Shown here: positions 48,614-62,559 of the stretch, in pieces
Layout: every line of letters begins with the position of its first letter
Numbering within the stretch: position 1 is the first letter of the stretch
DNA from: Brassica napus
Lineage: Eukaryota; Streptophyta; Magnoliopsida; Brassicales; Brassicaceae
Length of the DNA stretch: 64,000 bases
Assembly (NCBI RefSeq): GCF_020379485.1
Contig: NC_063448.1
Coordinates: forward strand, 45,889,218-45,953,217
Reading direction: 5' to 3'
Program-made: the position numbers and the translations under genes
The notes under the pieces: generated by a model
Told to the model about the DNA's origin: nothing
Databases searched by the model: none
What the model saw: the letters and a program-made list of their open reading frames with translations, nothing else

Positions 48614-50511
48614 TCACCACGACCCTAGCAAGACCAATGTGATGACGCTGTAAAGTAAGAAGTGGACCAAGTGGTACGGGTACTGAATTAAAGTTGATGA
48701 GCCGTTAGAGAATTCGGAAGAGTCAACAGCTAAAGGCATGCCGTCACCGCCGAGAGCACATGACCGTGGCTCACCGTTTTGGCTGAGCATGACGGCTCGG
48801 AGGACTGAAGTGACAGTGGGGAAGTAAGCCGTACGGTTCTTAGCGAGAAGCCAAGTGAGACCCATTAGAACACAGTCTTTGTTGTGCATCTTTGTTGTTC
48901 TGTTTCTGTCTTCCTTCGATGGGTTTCTTGTCCCTGATGTTTTCTTCGGGTTAAGCTGCAAAATAAACAAAAAGACCACAAGTGTTTGGTCTATGTTAGT
49001 TAGGATCTGTTGCTATACTAATGATTAATGATTTTACAAAGTAGAAGCTAGTGGCTAAAACTTTTAGTTATGGTGGGTTGGTGATTAAGATGCACAAGAA
49101 TGAAATCATATGACGGATGAAAAGAAATGACGCGTGGGGATCACGGAACGTGTAAGAGCGTAATGTGTCAGACTTGTCAGATAGAAAAAGAACAAAAGAG
49201 CTAAAGAACAAAAAATTTCCCAAATTACCATCAGACAAGGGTGATGCACAGAGATCAGAAAAGAATCCTAGAACATATGATTCCAAATCTTCTTCACTCA
49301 CTCACTCACTCACTCATGTAATAAACCCCTGATGTCTATACAACAAAGATCATCATTAAACGGTCTAAGTAAAGTTACCAACTTTGGACTAGACCTTAAC
49401 TAGATACTAATGCTTTAGATCATCGCCCAATGTGTTACTCTAATTTTACTTCAAAATGAAATAACTCTAAAAAATAATTAAGTTATATTTGGATTCTACT
49501 CAATTTTGAAGTAAAAATGAAATGATAAACAAAAAAATAATTAGAATACTCCATTTTTGAATTAATCTATTTTGAAGTTAAAAATGAAGTAGGACGAAAG
49601 TAGTTTTTTTCAGAAAAATAGAATTTAGAGTAGAAGATGAAATAGAGTTAGGGTTGCCCTTATTAATCATAAAACAGTATTTATCAATCCATCAAAAGAA
49701 AATAAATTAGATGCAAACACACATTAAGAACACTAAAAGGGCAAATAAACAGAATATCAAATGTTAATATCTTTGCAGAAAATTTAGTTATTTTCAATCT
49801 AATTCCATATGATCTCCTCAATGACATCATCTAAATGCTACTGAGACTTACCTTATAGAGGCTCTTCAAGCACTTGTTACATCTACTGAGCGGAGAGAAT
49901 CTATCGCCATTGTTGTTTCTTACACTCAAACAATCAGTCTCTAACCGATCAACACTCTCGTCTCCAACGAGCATCCCTTCTCCATTCACACTAAACGCCT
50001 CGGAACAGCTCAAGTGATGCAACCTTATCCCGCAGTAGCAGTCAACCACGCCGCACGTCTCATTCGGACTCGCCAGCTCGATCCCTCTCCTCCTCAGAGA
50101 TTTCTCCAAACCATCGACGCAAGTCTCCGAGTCGTCTGGAAGCAAAGGCATATCCTCTTCCGGCGTGGTCGCGGCGGAGGTCGCGTTTCTAACGGCGGAG
50201 CTGGGAATGGAACGGCTGAGAGCAGTGGTTGAGTAAGCGGAGTAGAGCCACGCGCCTAGCACGGGGCAGCATTTTCCTTTGTGGAGCTTTTTGCCGGTGC
50301 AGGCTGACTTGATTCCGTGGAAGAGGTCGTCTGGTAGATCGAGTGGGCAGCCGGAGAAGTCGGACTGCTCCGGGAAAGCGGGTATGGTGGCGGGTGGGGA
50401 TGACTTGACCAGGAATGGCTGGACGGTGACCGGGTCTTTGTTTGGTGATGCGGCTGACAGAATGGTGAAGAAGATGATGAGGGAAATGTAAGACGGCGCG
50501 TGATGGAACAT
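48614..50511 (-). CDS. GPI-anchored protein (At3g18050-like)
   Basis: Two exons, 50511-49852 and 48955-48614, join in frame at a GT-AG intron and give 333 residues. The N-terminus (SYISLIIFFTILSAA) is a signal peptide. The middle is rich in paired Cys (CPLDLPDDLFHGIKSAC, KGKCCPVLGAWLYSAY, CGVVDCYCGIRLHHLSC, CNKCLKSLY), as in the family of At1g61900-type GPI-anchored proteins. The C-terminus has a small-residue region and a hydrophobic tail (LVHFLLYSVITLVLLGSW), the usual GPI-attachment signal. It should sit on the outer face of the plasma membrane; the molecular role is unknown. Position matches AT3G18050. The 896-bp intron holds a CACT microsatellite and a probable MITE. Confidence 0.88.
49293..49316. 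repeat. (CACT)n microsatellite
   Basis: Six CACT units in the intron of the GPI-anchored protein gene. Confidence 0.8.
49423..49662. mobile_element. Degenerate MITE in GPI-anchored protein gene intron
   Basis: The left end (GCCCAATGTGTTACTCTAAT) and the complement of the right end (GGGCAACCCTAACTCTATTT) are similar, and the interior is AT-rich with TTTACTTC/GAAGTAAA words. It belongs to the same general class as the MITE at 47005 but is more diverged. Boundaries are approximate. Confidence 0.4.
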
Positions 50512-50886
50512 CGCTGGAAGCGTGGAGACAGAAACACAAAGAAGTGAGGGAGTGGAAGAGAGATGTGTAATAAAATATCACGTATGGGATCTAGTCGAAT
50601 GGCAATTTAATACTTGAAGTACTTTTTATTGGCTTTAAATAATTTAATTTGATTTTCGTACATTTTGCATTTACTGTATATATATTATTTTCTTTTTGGC
50701 AAATTACTGTATATATATTATTGATTTATTGAGCATCAAATATTTCTTTTTGCTAAATTTGGAGCATCAAGCTGCATTCTTGTGAAGTTTTATTTTGTTT
50801 TTGAAAAAAACATTCTTGTGAAGTTAACAGATTAACTTCACAAGTATCTTTGATACTTTCTTGTTATTTTTGTGTGGAAATTTCTA
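50512..50886. other. Upstream region of the GPI-anchored protein gene
   Basis: Should contain the promoter and 5' UTR. From about 50640 it is AT-rich. A short duplicated phrase (CATTCTTGTGAAGTT near 50775 and 50811) is the only repeat noticed. Confidence 0.45.
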
Positions 50887-51127
50887 TTTTTTTAATGCTG
50901 ATTTATTACTTGCAATTCACGTCTGACCAAATTTACTTGCACCATGTTGAAGATTCATTGTAAGTCTTTTTTTCGTAGTCTGCATAATTGTTTAATAAAT
51001 CGCTATCTCCAGGACTTAAAACCTGAATTTCCTGTAATCTGCAATAAATTACATAGTCTGGGATTCGAACCCCAGACCTGGATGTAGAAGCCTTTAAGTC
51101 TTAACCAGTAGGCTACAGTGCTTCCAC
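50887..51127 (-). mobile_element. tRNA-derived SINE
   Basis: On the minus strand the element starts near 51127 (GTGGAAGCACTGTAGCC), with an A-box-like TAGCCTACTGG and a perfect B-box GTTCGAATC about 40 bp apart, the internal Pol III promoter of a tRNA-derived SINE. It ends in a short A run (T7 at 50887-50893 on the + strand). The 9-bp direct repeat AAATTTCTA flanks it at 50878-50886 and 51128-51136. It is about 241 bp. It is not a functional tRNA gene because the rest of the cloverleaf does not fold. Confidence 0.75.
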
Positions 51128-51235
51128 AAATTTCTAATTTAATTTTTGTTGGAGATAAACTTCAACATCATTAAAAAAGAAGTAAGAAGAAAAGGAAGTT
51201 ATCCTAAGTGTAATTAGGATAACTAGAAAATGAAG

Positions 51236-51863
51236 TCTCATATACAATATTTGCGAAGTGATTTTGCCACATGTCATCTCTACAATCAATTTCATAAACA
51301 AATATGACATGGTTACTGAAATTGATGACATGGCTTCCAGAAAAATATGACATGGATACTTTCATTTAAAGTTAATTTATATTTTTGGTAAACTTATTAG
51401 AATATGGTAATAATTCATATATTTTATTTAATATTGATATCTCTTTTTGGTAAACTTTTTTTAAAATATGGTAATAGCTCATACATCATCTATAAAATAA
51501 ATATATTCATCTATAACATTTCAAATTTTGAAATATTATTATTTTGTATAATTATACAAATTGTATTACTAAAGTTTTCAAAAAATTTTACAATTTTTTA
51601 AAAAATTAAATATCCAATCGTAAGATCATTAGTTTCTTATATATCTACAAATTTTATAAATATTGTTTAGGCTAAAATTTTGATAATTATACAATTTTAT
51701 ATCATTTTTATTAGTTTTATACAAATTTATTTAATATATATCAAATCTATATTAAATATTAGTAAGAAAATAGTAAAATTTATAATATTTAATAAAATTT
51801 ATTTTTAAATATAAATTAGATTTAAAAAATTTCTTATTACACATGGTGCATGAAAACACCTAG
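51236..51863 (+). mobile_element. Short Helitron nested in Copia 5' LTR
   Basis: Comparing the two Copia LTRs shows extra DNA between GAAAATGAAG and TTATCC. It begins TCTCATATACAATATTTGCG and ends GCATGAAAACACCTAG followed by T, so it has the 5'-TC and 3'-CTAG/T of a Helitron. Insertion is between G and T rather than the usual A and T. The 628-bp body is very AT-rich with no gene. Confidence 0.65.
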
Positions 51864-51982
51864 TTATCCTTAAAAGAATTAGGATAACTAACTAAAGCTA
51901 TTAGAATTAGGAAAAAGGAAAGACCTAATTCATGGTGTAATAGGTTAAGTTAAGGATCTCTATTACCTATATAAGAAGATCT

Positions 51983-52332
51983 TAATGTAAGATGATCTCA
52001 TAAGAAAGGTAATAGTTTGTGTTTAGTTTTTGAGAAGTTTTCTAAACATCAATAAAGGAATAACTCTTTATTAAAGCTATTGTGTTCAACGCCTAGAACT
52101 AGGGTTGAACGTGTTCTTGTTTTGGGTTACACCTTTGTTCTTGGTCACTTTATTTATTAATGTAAGATGATCTCATAAGAAAGACAATAGCTTGTATTTA
52201 GTTTTTGAGAAGTTTTCTAAACATCAATAAAGGAATAACTCTTTATTAAAGCTATTGTGTTCAACGCCTAGAACTAGGGTTGAACGTGTTCTTGTTTTGG
52301 GTTACACCTTTGTTCTTGGTCACTTTATTTGG
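51983..52332 (+). repeat. 175-bp tandem duplication in Copia 5' LTR
   Basis: TAATGTAAGATGATCTC occurs at 51983 and 52158, and the following 150 bp repeat with about five differences, including GAACTAGGGTTGAACGTG. The 3' LTR has a single copy, so the duplication arose after or apart from the last transposition. Confidence 0.85.
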
Positions 52333-52378
52333 TATCAGAGCTCCAGGTTTGATTCATTGAAGAAGTTTCACCGAAGGA

Positions 52379-55354
52379 ATGAGTAATTCAAAATCAACAT
52401 CGAAGACAATGGAAGTTGTGCCTTCCACGGTGGTCTGCCCGATGTTATCTTCAACGAACTACGCGGCATGGGCGATGAGAATGAAGGTGTTACTGCGAGT
52501 ACACAAGGTTTGGGAATCTATTGAACCAGGGACAGACAATGAAGAGAAGAAGGATATCGCTACTGCTCTCCTATTCCAATCGATTCCAGAAAACCTAATA
52601 TTGCAAGTTGGTGAAGTCGACTCCCCTAAAGAAATTTGGGAAGCCGTGAAGTCAAGAAATCTTGGTGCTGAGCGCGTAAAGGAAGCTCGCCTTCAGACCT
52701 TGATGAATGAGTTTGAACGTATAAGGATGAATGACACAGACTCAATAGATATCTTTACTGGCAAGATATCAAAATTGGCCTCAAAATCCGCAGTGTTAGG
52801 TCAAGCGATGGAAGAACCTAAGCTGGTAAAGAAGTTCCTGAACAGTTTACCGCGAAGAAAGTATATTCATATCATAGCCTCACTTGAACAAGTTCTCAAT
52901 CTGAATAAAATGAGTTTCGAAGATATTGTTGGGAGACTCAAGGCGTATGAAGAACGGATTCAGGAAGAAGATACGCAAGAGCCACAAGGGAACCTTCTGT
53001 ACACGGACTCCAATCAATCATACAACTCAAGAGGTAGAGGTAGAGGTTGGAATCGTGGTCGAGGAAACAGAGGAAGATGGCACAACACACAAGAGAGAGG
53101 TAAAGGAAAGAAGGATTACTCTCAGATTACGTGTTGCAGTTGCAAGAAGAAAGGCCACTTCGCCTCTGATTGTCCAGAGGAGGAACAAGACGACCATGAG
53201 CTAAACAAAGCAGATACAGAGGAAGCTGATGTCGCTTTGTATATGCACGAGATCGTGTTTCTCAACGAGGAGAAGGTTATACCGAAGACACTGGTACTAA
53301 GCAAACGAGAAGATGGAATGTGGTACTTGGATAATGGAGCAAGTAACCATATGACGGGCGAGAGATCATACTTCTCTGAACTTAATGAAAGCATCTAAGG
53401 AAAGGTGAAGTTTGGAGATGGTTCTTGTGTCGACATCAATGGCAAAGGGTCGATACTATTTGAAGCAAAAACAAGGGAACATAGACTCTTGACCGACATA
53501 TACTACATTCCAGACCTAAAGAGGAATATATTGAGCTTGGGGCAAGCTACTGAACAAGGATGTGATGTTAGGATGAAGGATAACTACCTAACACTGAAAG
53601 ACTCGAATGGAAGATTGCTGGCGAAAGTGTTAAGGTCACCTAACCGGTTGTACAAGTTGCGACTTGAAGTTGGTAGACCAGCATGTTTGCACACAAGAAT
53701 GGAAGAAGATACTTGGAGATGGCATGCTAGGCTCAGACAAATTAGTTTCAAAACTATAAGGTCCATGAAGACACAAGAGATGATACACGGATTATCGGAG
53801 ATTCAAGATGAGAAGGAGCGTTGGAACTGGAAGAGAGCTAACAAGGAAGAACAGAGCGAACCTTGTATGTTTAGGATGTCACAGGGTGCTACAATGGACG
53901 ACGAACATGGTTCATTCGTGGTTGGAACTCAACAGGAAGAGCCTGCTGCTGAAGAGACTGAAGCGCATAAACCAGAACTTGTTCAAGTCAATCCAAATGT
54001 TGAACAAGTCGATCCTCAACAACCTAGGCGCTCAACACGTCAATCAACTCGTCCCAGCTATCTTGAATACTACGTATTACTGGCCGTCATAGAGTGTGAG
54101 TTTCTACTTCTTGCACTCAATGACGAACCAATCAACTTTCAAGAAATCAGGAAACTTGTTCAATAGAGAAAAGCTTGCACAGACGAGATTGATTCTATAG
54201 AGGAGAATGAGACGTGGGTGCTAGTAGACAAACCAGACGGAGTCAAGGTTATTGGCCTCAAGTGGATCTTTAAGATCAAAAGGAATGCATATGGCTCAAT
54301 CAAAAAGTATAAGTCAAGACTCGTGGCTAAAGGATATGTTCAAGAACATGGAATCGATTTTGAAGAGGTGTTTGCACCAGTTGCTTGTATTGAGACGATC
54401 AGATTGCTATTCGGTTTAGCTGCTACAAACGGATGGGAGATCCATCACTTGGACGTGAGGACATCGTTCTTACATGGAGAATTGATAGAAGATGTGTACG
54501 TATCTCAGCCTGAAGGATTTGAAAATAGGGGAGAAGAACATAAGGTTTTCAAACTTCGAAAGGCTTTATACGGACTAAGGCAAGCTCCACGAGCCTGGAA
54601 CACGAAGCTTGATCAAGTACTAAAAGGATTAAAGTTCCAGAAGTGCTCCAAGGAAAGTTCAGTATACCGAAAGGAAGAAGGACTCATGGTGGTGAATAAC
54701 AGTCATCATAATGATCACGATCATATCGAAACCAGAGGCAATAAAGAAGGTGATTTCGATAATGATCATGATCACACCACAGATGAAGATGTGATAGAAG
54801 ATCAACATCAACCTGTTCAACCGGAACAACATGTTCACGCGGAACAACATGTTCACGCGGAACAACATGTTCATCAGGAAGAACCAGTTCAACATCTGCG
54901 AAGTTCAAGTTATCAACCGAGCTCTCTAGTTGATTATGTTCTTCAAGCCAAAGAGGAATGTGAGAGACTTCTACATTCAAAGGATAATGAGCCAAGAAGC
55001 TTCAAGGAAGCTAAAGACTTGAAAGAATGGAGAGATGCTTGCCAGGAAGAAATCATCTCAATCAACAAGAACAAGATATGGATTCGAGTTGATAAACCAA
55101 GTCATATAAAGGTCACTGGTCACAAATGAGTGTTCAAGATCAAGAAGGATGCGGATGGAACTATCAACAAGTTCAAGTCACGACTTGTAGTCAAGAGAAA
55201 TCTACAAGAACATGTGCAAGGACGTGTGCATGGTGTTGAACACATTGCAGGAAGTGAGCAAGGCGCAGACATCTTGACCAAGGCGTTGGCAAGAATCAAG
55301 TTCAAAGAGATGAGGGAGCTGATTCGAGTTCAAGACCTTAGCAATGGAAACTAG
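52379..55354 (+). pseudogene. Copia gag-pol chimera, one frame with three stops
   Basis: A single frame of 992 codons carries TAA at 53396, TAG at 54164 and TGA at 55127. Order: gag with UBN2-type domain (WESIEPGTDNEEKKDIATAL), an RGG-type basic stretch (SRGRGRGWNRGRGNRGR), zinc knuckle CSCKKKGHFASDC, protease-type site LDNGASNHMTG, and GAG-pre-integrase (WRWHARLRQISFKTI). The integrase catalytic core is missing; a linker (PRRSTRQSTRPSYLEYY) and the RT N-terminal half (GLKWIFKIKRNAYGSIKKYK to LRKALYGLRQAPRAWNTKL) follow. Then comes a second linker with HVHAEQ repeats, a second partial RT start (IKVTGHK, FKIKKDADGTINKFKSRL) and the RNase H C-terminus (GADILTKALARIKFKEM). The RT catalytic YVDD box is absent. 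It is non-autonomous and now stop-containing. Confidence 0.85.
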
Positions 55355-55371
55355 AAGTTTAAGGAGGAGAA

Positions 55372-55765
55372 TGTCAGAAATAAGCTCCAACATCACTGAA
55401 AAGGAAGTCATGAAGAAAATGAAGTTATCCTTAAGTGTAATTAGGATAACTAGAAAAATAAGTTATCCTTAAAAGAATTAGGATAACTAACTAAAGTTAT
55501 TAAAATTAGGAAAAAGGAAAGACCTAATTCATGATGTAATAGGTTAAGTTAATGATCCCTATTACCTATATAAGGAGATATTAATGTAAGATGATCTCAT
55601 AATAAAAATAAGAAATATAATAATTTGTGTTTAGCTTTTGAGAAGTTTTTGAAAAGTTTTCTAAACATTGATAAAAAAAATTATTTATTAAAGCTATTGT
55701 GCTCAACGCCCGGAAATAGGATTGAACTTGTTCTCGTTTTAGGTTACACTTTTGTTCTAGCGTCA
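55372..55765 (+). repeat. Copia 3' LTR
   Basis: A single uninterrupted LTR with TATATAAG (near 55567). It is recognisably the same as the 5' LTR after removal of the Helitron and duplication, though with several indels (for example extra AAATATAATAA near 55612). Confidence 0.8.
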
Positions 55766-58276
55766 CTTTAATTTTAGGATTATTAATAGTAGAAGCATCT
55801 TTTAAATCGTAATCGATCACATTCAGCCTTTCAGGTAATATTTAGTTTATGACTTTATCAGAAACATTGGAGTGTTAATGACTTAATTAGTGGAATCATT
55901 TTATATGTGAATCACGGACGATTATTCTTTGCATTGAAACTTGAGACACCAGAGGTGACTGACTGGTCGACAAGTTTACTGATGTCTTTTAAAAAAAATT
56001 AATACATACTCTATTTGTTTCTGAATAAGTTTCATTTTGACATTTTTCACGCGTACTAAAAAAGTACCAGAAATTTATGTAAGTTGTTATTAATTACATC
56101 TTTATGATCAATAGTATTTGAGATAAATAAAATTATTTATAAAACTAATGCAGTTTGCAATTAATTTTTAGTTGAAATTAAGTATAATTTTCATTAGAAT
56201 TGTAAAGTGACATTTTTGTGTAACAAAAAAAAAGTTAAAATGACACTTATTATAAAACAGAGGGAGTAAGAGTTTGAAAAGATTCATTTAGTTTTTTTTA
56301 TGTGTGTAACATACTTGTCTGGTGTTCCAAGAAAAAATCATACTTGTCTTGATATATATAACAATCTGTACAATCAACAAAAATAACACGATAGTAGGTC
56401 TTTAGAATATACAATGTCATACAAAACCAAGGATGATATGTAATTCGTAATAACTATACTATTAAAACAGAAATCATGATTTTTTTCATGTATGATATTT
56501 TAAAATAGACTTTAATACGAAATGTTTATCAAATTTTACATAATTTAATCATCATATCTTTTAATTTTTTTTATCTTTTATTTAAAATAAAAAATAAACA
56601 ATGTTTAAAAAAATTCTAAGAAAATCTTTTCAGAATCATTTTAAATTTTATTTCGGAAAATTAATTAATTTTATATCATAAAATATAATTAGAATTTCAA
56701 ATTAAATTTTGTTTTATGATCGAAAATTAATCATATAAAACATTTTTAATTATATTTTAATGATAATAAAATTTAAATTAATTAATTTTTGGAAATACAT
56801 TTTATAAAGATCATAAAATATTTTGTTAGAGAGAAATATCCATTTCTATTTCAAATAAAATAAATCTTATCCAAATTTATGTATTTCAAGAAATTTTTTC
56901 AAATAAGATTTTTACTACAAATTACTTTGCATGTACAATATATTATAGTTTCTTTTTAAAAAATATTTTTTTCGTTTTATTAACAATATCTCAAAATATT
57001 TCTTCTCTATTATGTAGGTCCAATTTAATTTGACTTCCATATACATTTAAAACTTAGAAATAAAATTAAAAATAATGTAGAATAATATTGTTACATAATA
57101 ATGTTCTCAAAATAAATTTTGTTACAAAATATTTTACTAATACAATATAAGCTACTTAAATATAGGTATTATAGAGTTAATAATACATATAAATTATATT
57201 AATTTAGTGATAAATTTTATTATATAAACTAAAATGTTTAGCATAATAAGAAAAAATCTAGTTTTTTTGTTTTTTTTTTTGTCAACGGAGAAAAAAAAAA
57301 AACTAGTTTTGTGCGGATAATAATCTAGTTTATCCATTATTCCGTTAGACACTTTTTGAATAGTAAAAATTAAAAAAGGTAAAAGAGTGGGAGGAGCTCC
57401 ATGTTAAAAAGGTAACGTCAGGCACGCGAATAGTGAAAGCTGATCTTAAAAAGAATACTACAAACCCTTTTTCGGGAACGCCATAACAAAAAATGCAAAA
57501 CGGATTTTTATTCCTAATCACAAAATTCTCAGTCTACATCACAATGATGACAGACGATTACTATACATATGAGCTACAAAAGGTATGTTATGATATACAA
57601 ACTCACAATGTTCAGATGTGTAGATATTCTTACAACATTGTTGTATTGTGTGCACTAATTTCTTGAACTTGATAACTGTTTTTTTTTTTGAATTTTTTTT
57701 ATTTATCATATATGTACAGTGATTATATTTTTCAACAGCTCTAAAGTGATTAATTAGTAAACCGAAAGAGAACAAAGCAAAATGGGACGACCAAAAAGAA
57801 GAAAATGAACAGTCAATGAGAATGATTCTATCGTTGGAAGATGAAGTGTCATCATATCTACATATGGCTCCTTACATATACGGGGTCAAGAAGATGTACT
57901 TAACACAAACTTCAACGATTTATGTTTTACCATGTGCTAAGGACATGTACTTGTCAAACAGAAACTTAGGGGTGAACATGTAATAAAGCCACACTTGTAG
58001 GGCATTTCCGAAATTTGCCTTAAATTACTCCATTCATTTCATACAACTTGAACCGTTGAGCAAATTGAAAACAGTTGAAGGTAGAAGGTTTTTTTTGTTC
58101 AGACAATATCTCAAGTCTTTCAGAAGTTATCAAGATTAGTTCGTAAATGTATGCAGCAGAGAACCAGAGACACATGCTATCTCTTCTCTTCTTCTGTTTT
58201 CTTCCCTGTGAGGGATGTGTATATGATCATCCCCTACTATTAGCAAGGAGTTTCACTCCCCTCTCCAACATCATAA
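55766..58276. other. AT-rich intergenic region downstream of MPK9-like gene
   Basis: No gene is seen. It contains one Stowaway-type MITE (56007-56268). The rest (56270-57470) is extremely AT-rich, and 57780-58276 should hold the MPK9-like 3' UTR. Short open frames here look accidental. Confidence 0.5.
56007..56268. mobile_element. Stowaway-type MITE
   Basis: The left end TACTCTATTTGTTTCTGAAT and the complement of the right end TACTCCCTCTGTTTTATAAT form terminal inverted repeats of about 30 bp (continuing AAGTKTCATTTTRAC). TA dinucleotides at both ends give the TA target duplication of Tc1/mariner-derived MITEs. The interior is 200 bp, AT-rich and non-coding. Confidence 0.75.
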
Positions 58277-61576
<3,300 letters not shown>

Positions 61577-62559
61577 CCATCAAACACCTCCACCACCACT
61601 TTTTTTTTATCTTCTTCTTTCCTATTTTAACAAATATATATTTATTATTATCAGAATTGACAATAATAATAATTAATTCTTAGTAAAACGTTTTCAACTC
61701 TTCACGAACGAAGCTCTCAGGTATGGCGTGCTTTCCTCTCTCTTTCTCAACTCGCCATTAAATTTTCTTCCGTCTTTCTCTTGTGTTTTGTTTGGCTCCG
61801 ATTGATGCGGAAGGAAGAAAGAAGGAAGGAAGGAGAAGGGTGAAAGGGTTTTGGCACGTGCGGTGCACGTGAGGCGTGTGATAAAGGGCATGTTTGACTA
61901 TTTGCATCGCTTTTAATCTCTCTTTTTTTTTAATAGCTTCACATGGCGTTTCTTTCTTCATCATCATCGCTCGTCGTTATCGAAACCATGCTTTTTTTTT
62001 ATAACTACTACTATTACTAACACACAAATCCAAATCGTCGTCCATATTTATTTTAACATTACTTGTTAGGATTACATTAGGCTAACAAATCTTACAACTG
62101 TTTCGATATGGACTGCCAAATATAGAAACGTGTGGATTATAATGTCAAAATAAGTACGTAATGTTAATTATTTTTTGAGAAAACGAAGCAGAAATGGAGA
62201 TGGTGATTGGTGGGGCCCAGTCTTCTTAATAATGAAAGAAGATTTTTTGGTTCAGGAAATTGCCAGCCAATATCTGCTCTGTAACTCTTCTTATGCACGT
62301 CTCCGGTCGTGACTTGCGGACCCCCAAACCATTGACGTTTCATAAAACTAATTCATTATTTTTTAAGGAAAACAATCATCAAAACTGCTAGTTGAATGGA
62401 CACAGCTGTATATGCCCCATCTCATGTTAAGGCCCATTTATACAAGTAACCCTTGTCTTGTGGGCTGGAAATTTTGGCCCGTTAACATGTAGAGATAGTT
62501 TTTTATGTTGTTTACCGACGGGCCCCGTTAGCTAAACATATATTCGGTTCAAGTGCACA
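61577..62559. other. MPK9-like upstream region
   Basis: Promoter and 5' UTR space. It contains GGAA/GAAGG repeats (about 61808-61840) and two CACGTG G-boxes (listed separately). No gene. From about 61990 it is ordinary AT-rich spacer. Confidence 0.5.
61855..61871. promoter_or_regulatory. Paired G-box (CACGTG) elements upstream of MPK9-like gene
   Basis: CACGTG occurs at 61855-61860 and 61866-61871, start-to-start distance 11 bp (one helical turn), about 280 bp upstream of the chosen ATG. The contexts GGCACGTGC and TGCACGTGAGG contain the ACGTG core of ABA-response elements. bZIP or bHLH factors bind such sites. This is a sequence match only. Confidence 0.55.

Larger units (their letters stand above)
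51147..55765 (+). mobile_element. Copia retrotransposon, rearranged, with enlarged 5' LTR
   Basis: The 3' LTR is 55372-55765 (about 394 bp, TGTCAGAAATAAG... to ...GCGTCA). The 5' LTR is 51147-52322 and is longer because of a 628-bp Helitron insertion (51236-51863) and a 175-bp tandem duplication (about 51983-52157 and 52158-52332). The primer site TGGTATCAGAGC (52330-52341) matches initiator Met tRNA. A polypurine stretch AAGTTTAAGGAGGAGA precedes the 3' LTR at 55356-55371. The interior is a gag-pol that lacks the integrase core, most of RT and most of RNase H. The target duplication is unclear in the AT-rich flanks (ATTTT is possible). Confidence 0.85.

Noticed and set aside
51040..51127. 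tRNA gene on the minus strand
   Set aside because: A and B boxes are present but acceptor and anticodon stems do not form, and A-tail plus target duplication show a SINE.
53628..53720. Complete Copia integrase
   Set aside because: Only the pre-integrase block is present; no D,D,E catalytic core occurs before the RT linker.
57539..57775. 78-residue minus-strand frame in AT-rich spacer
   Set aside because: Low-complexity Lys/Asn content, no family match, no splice or promoter evidence.
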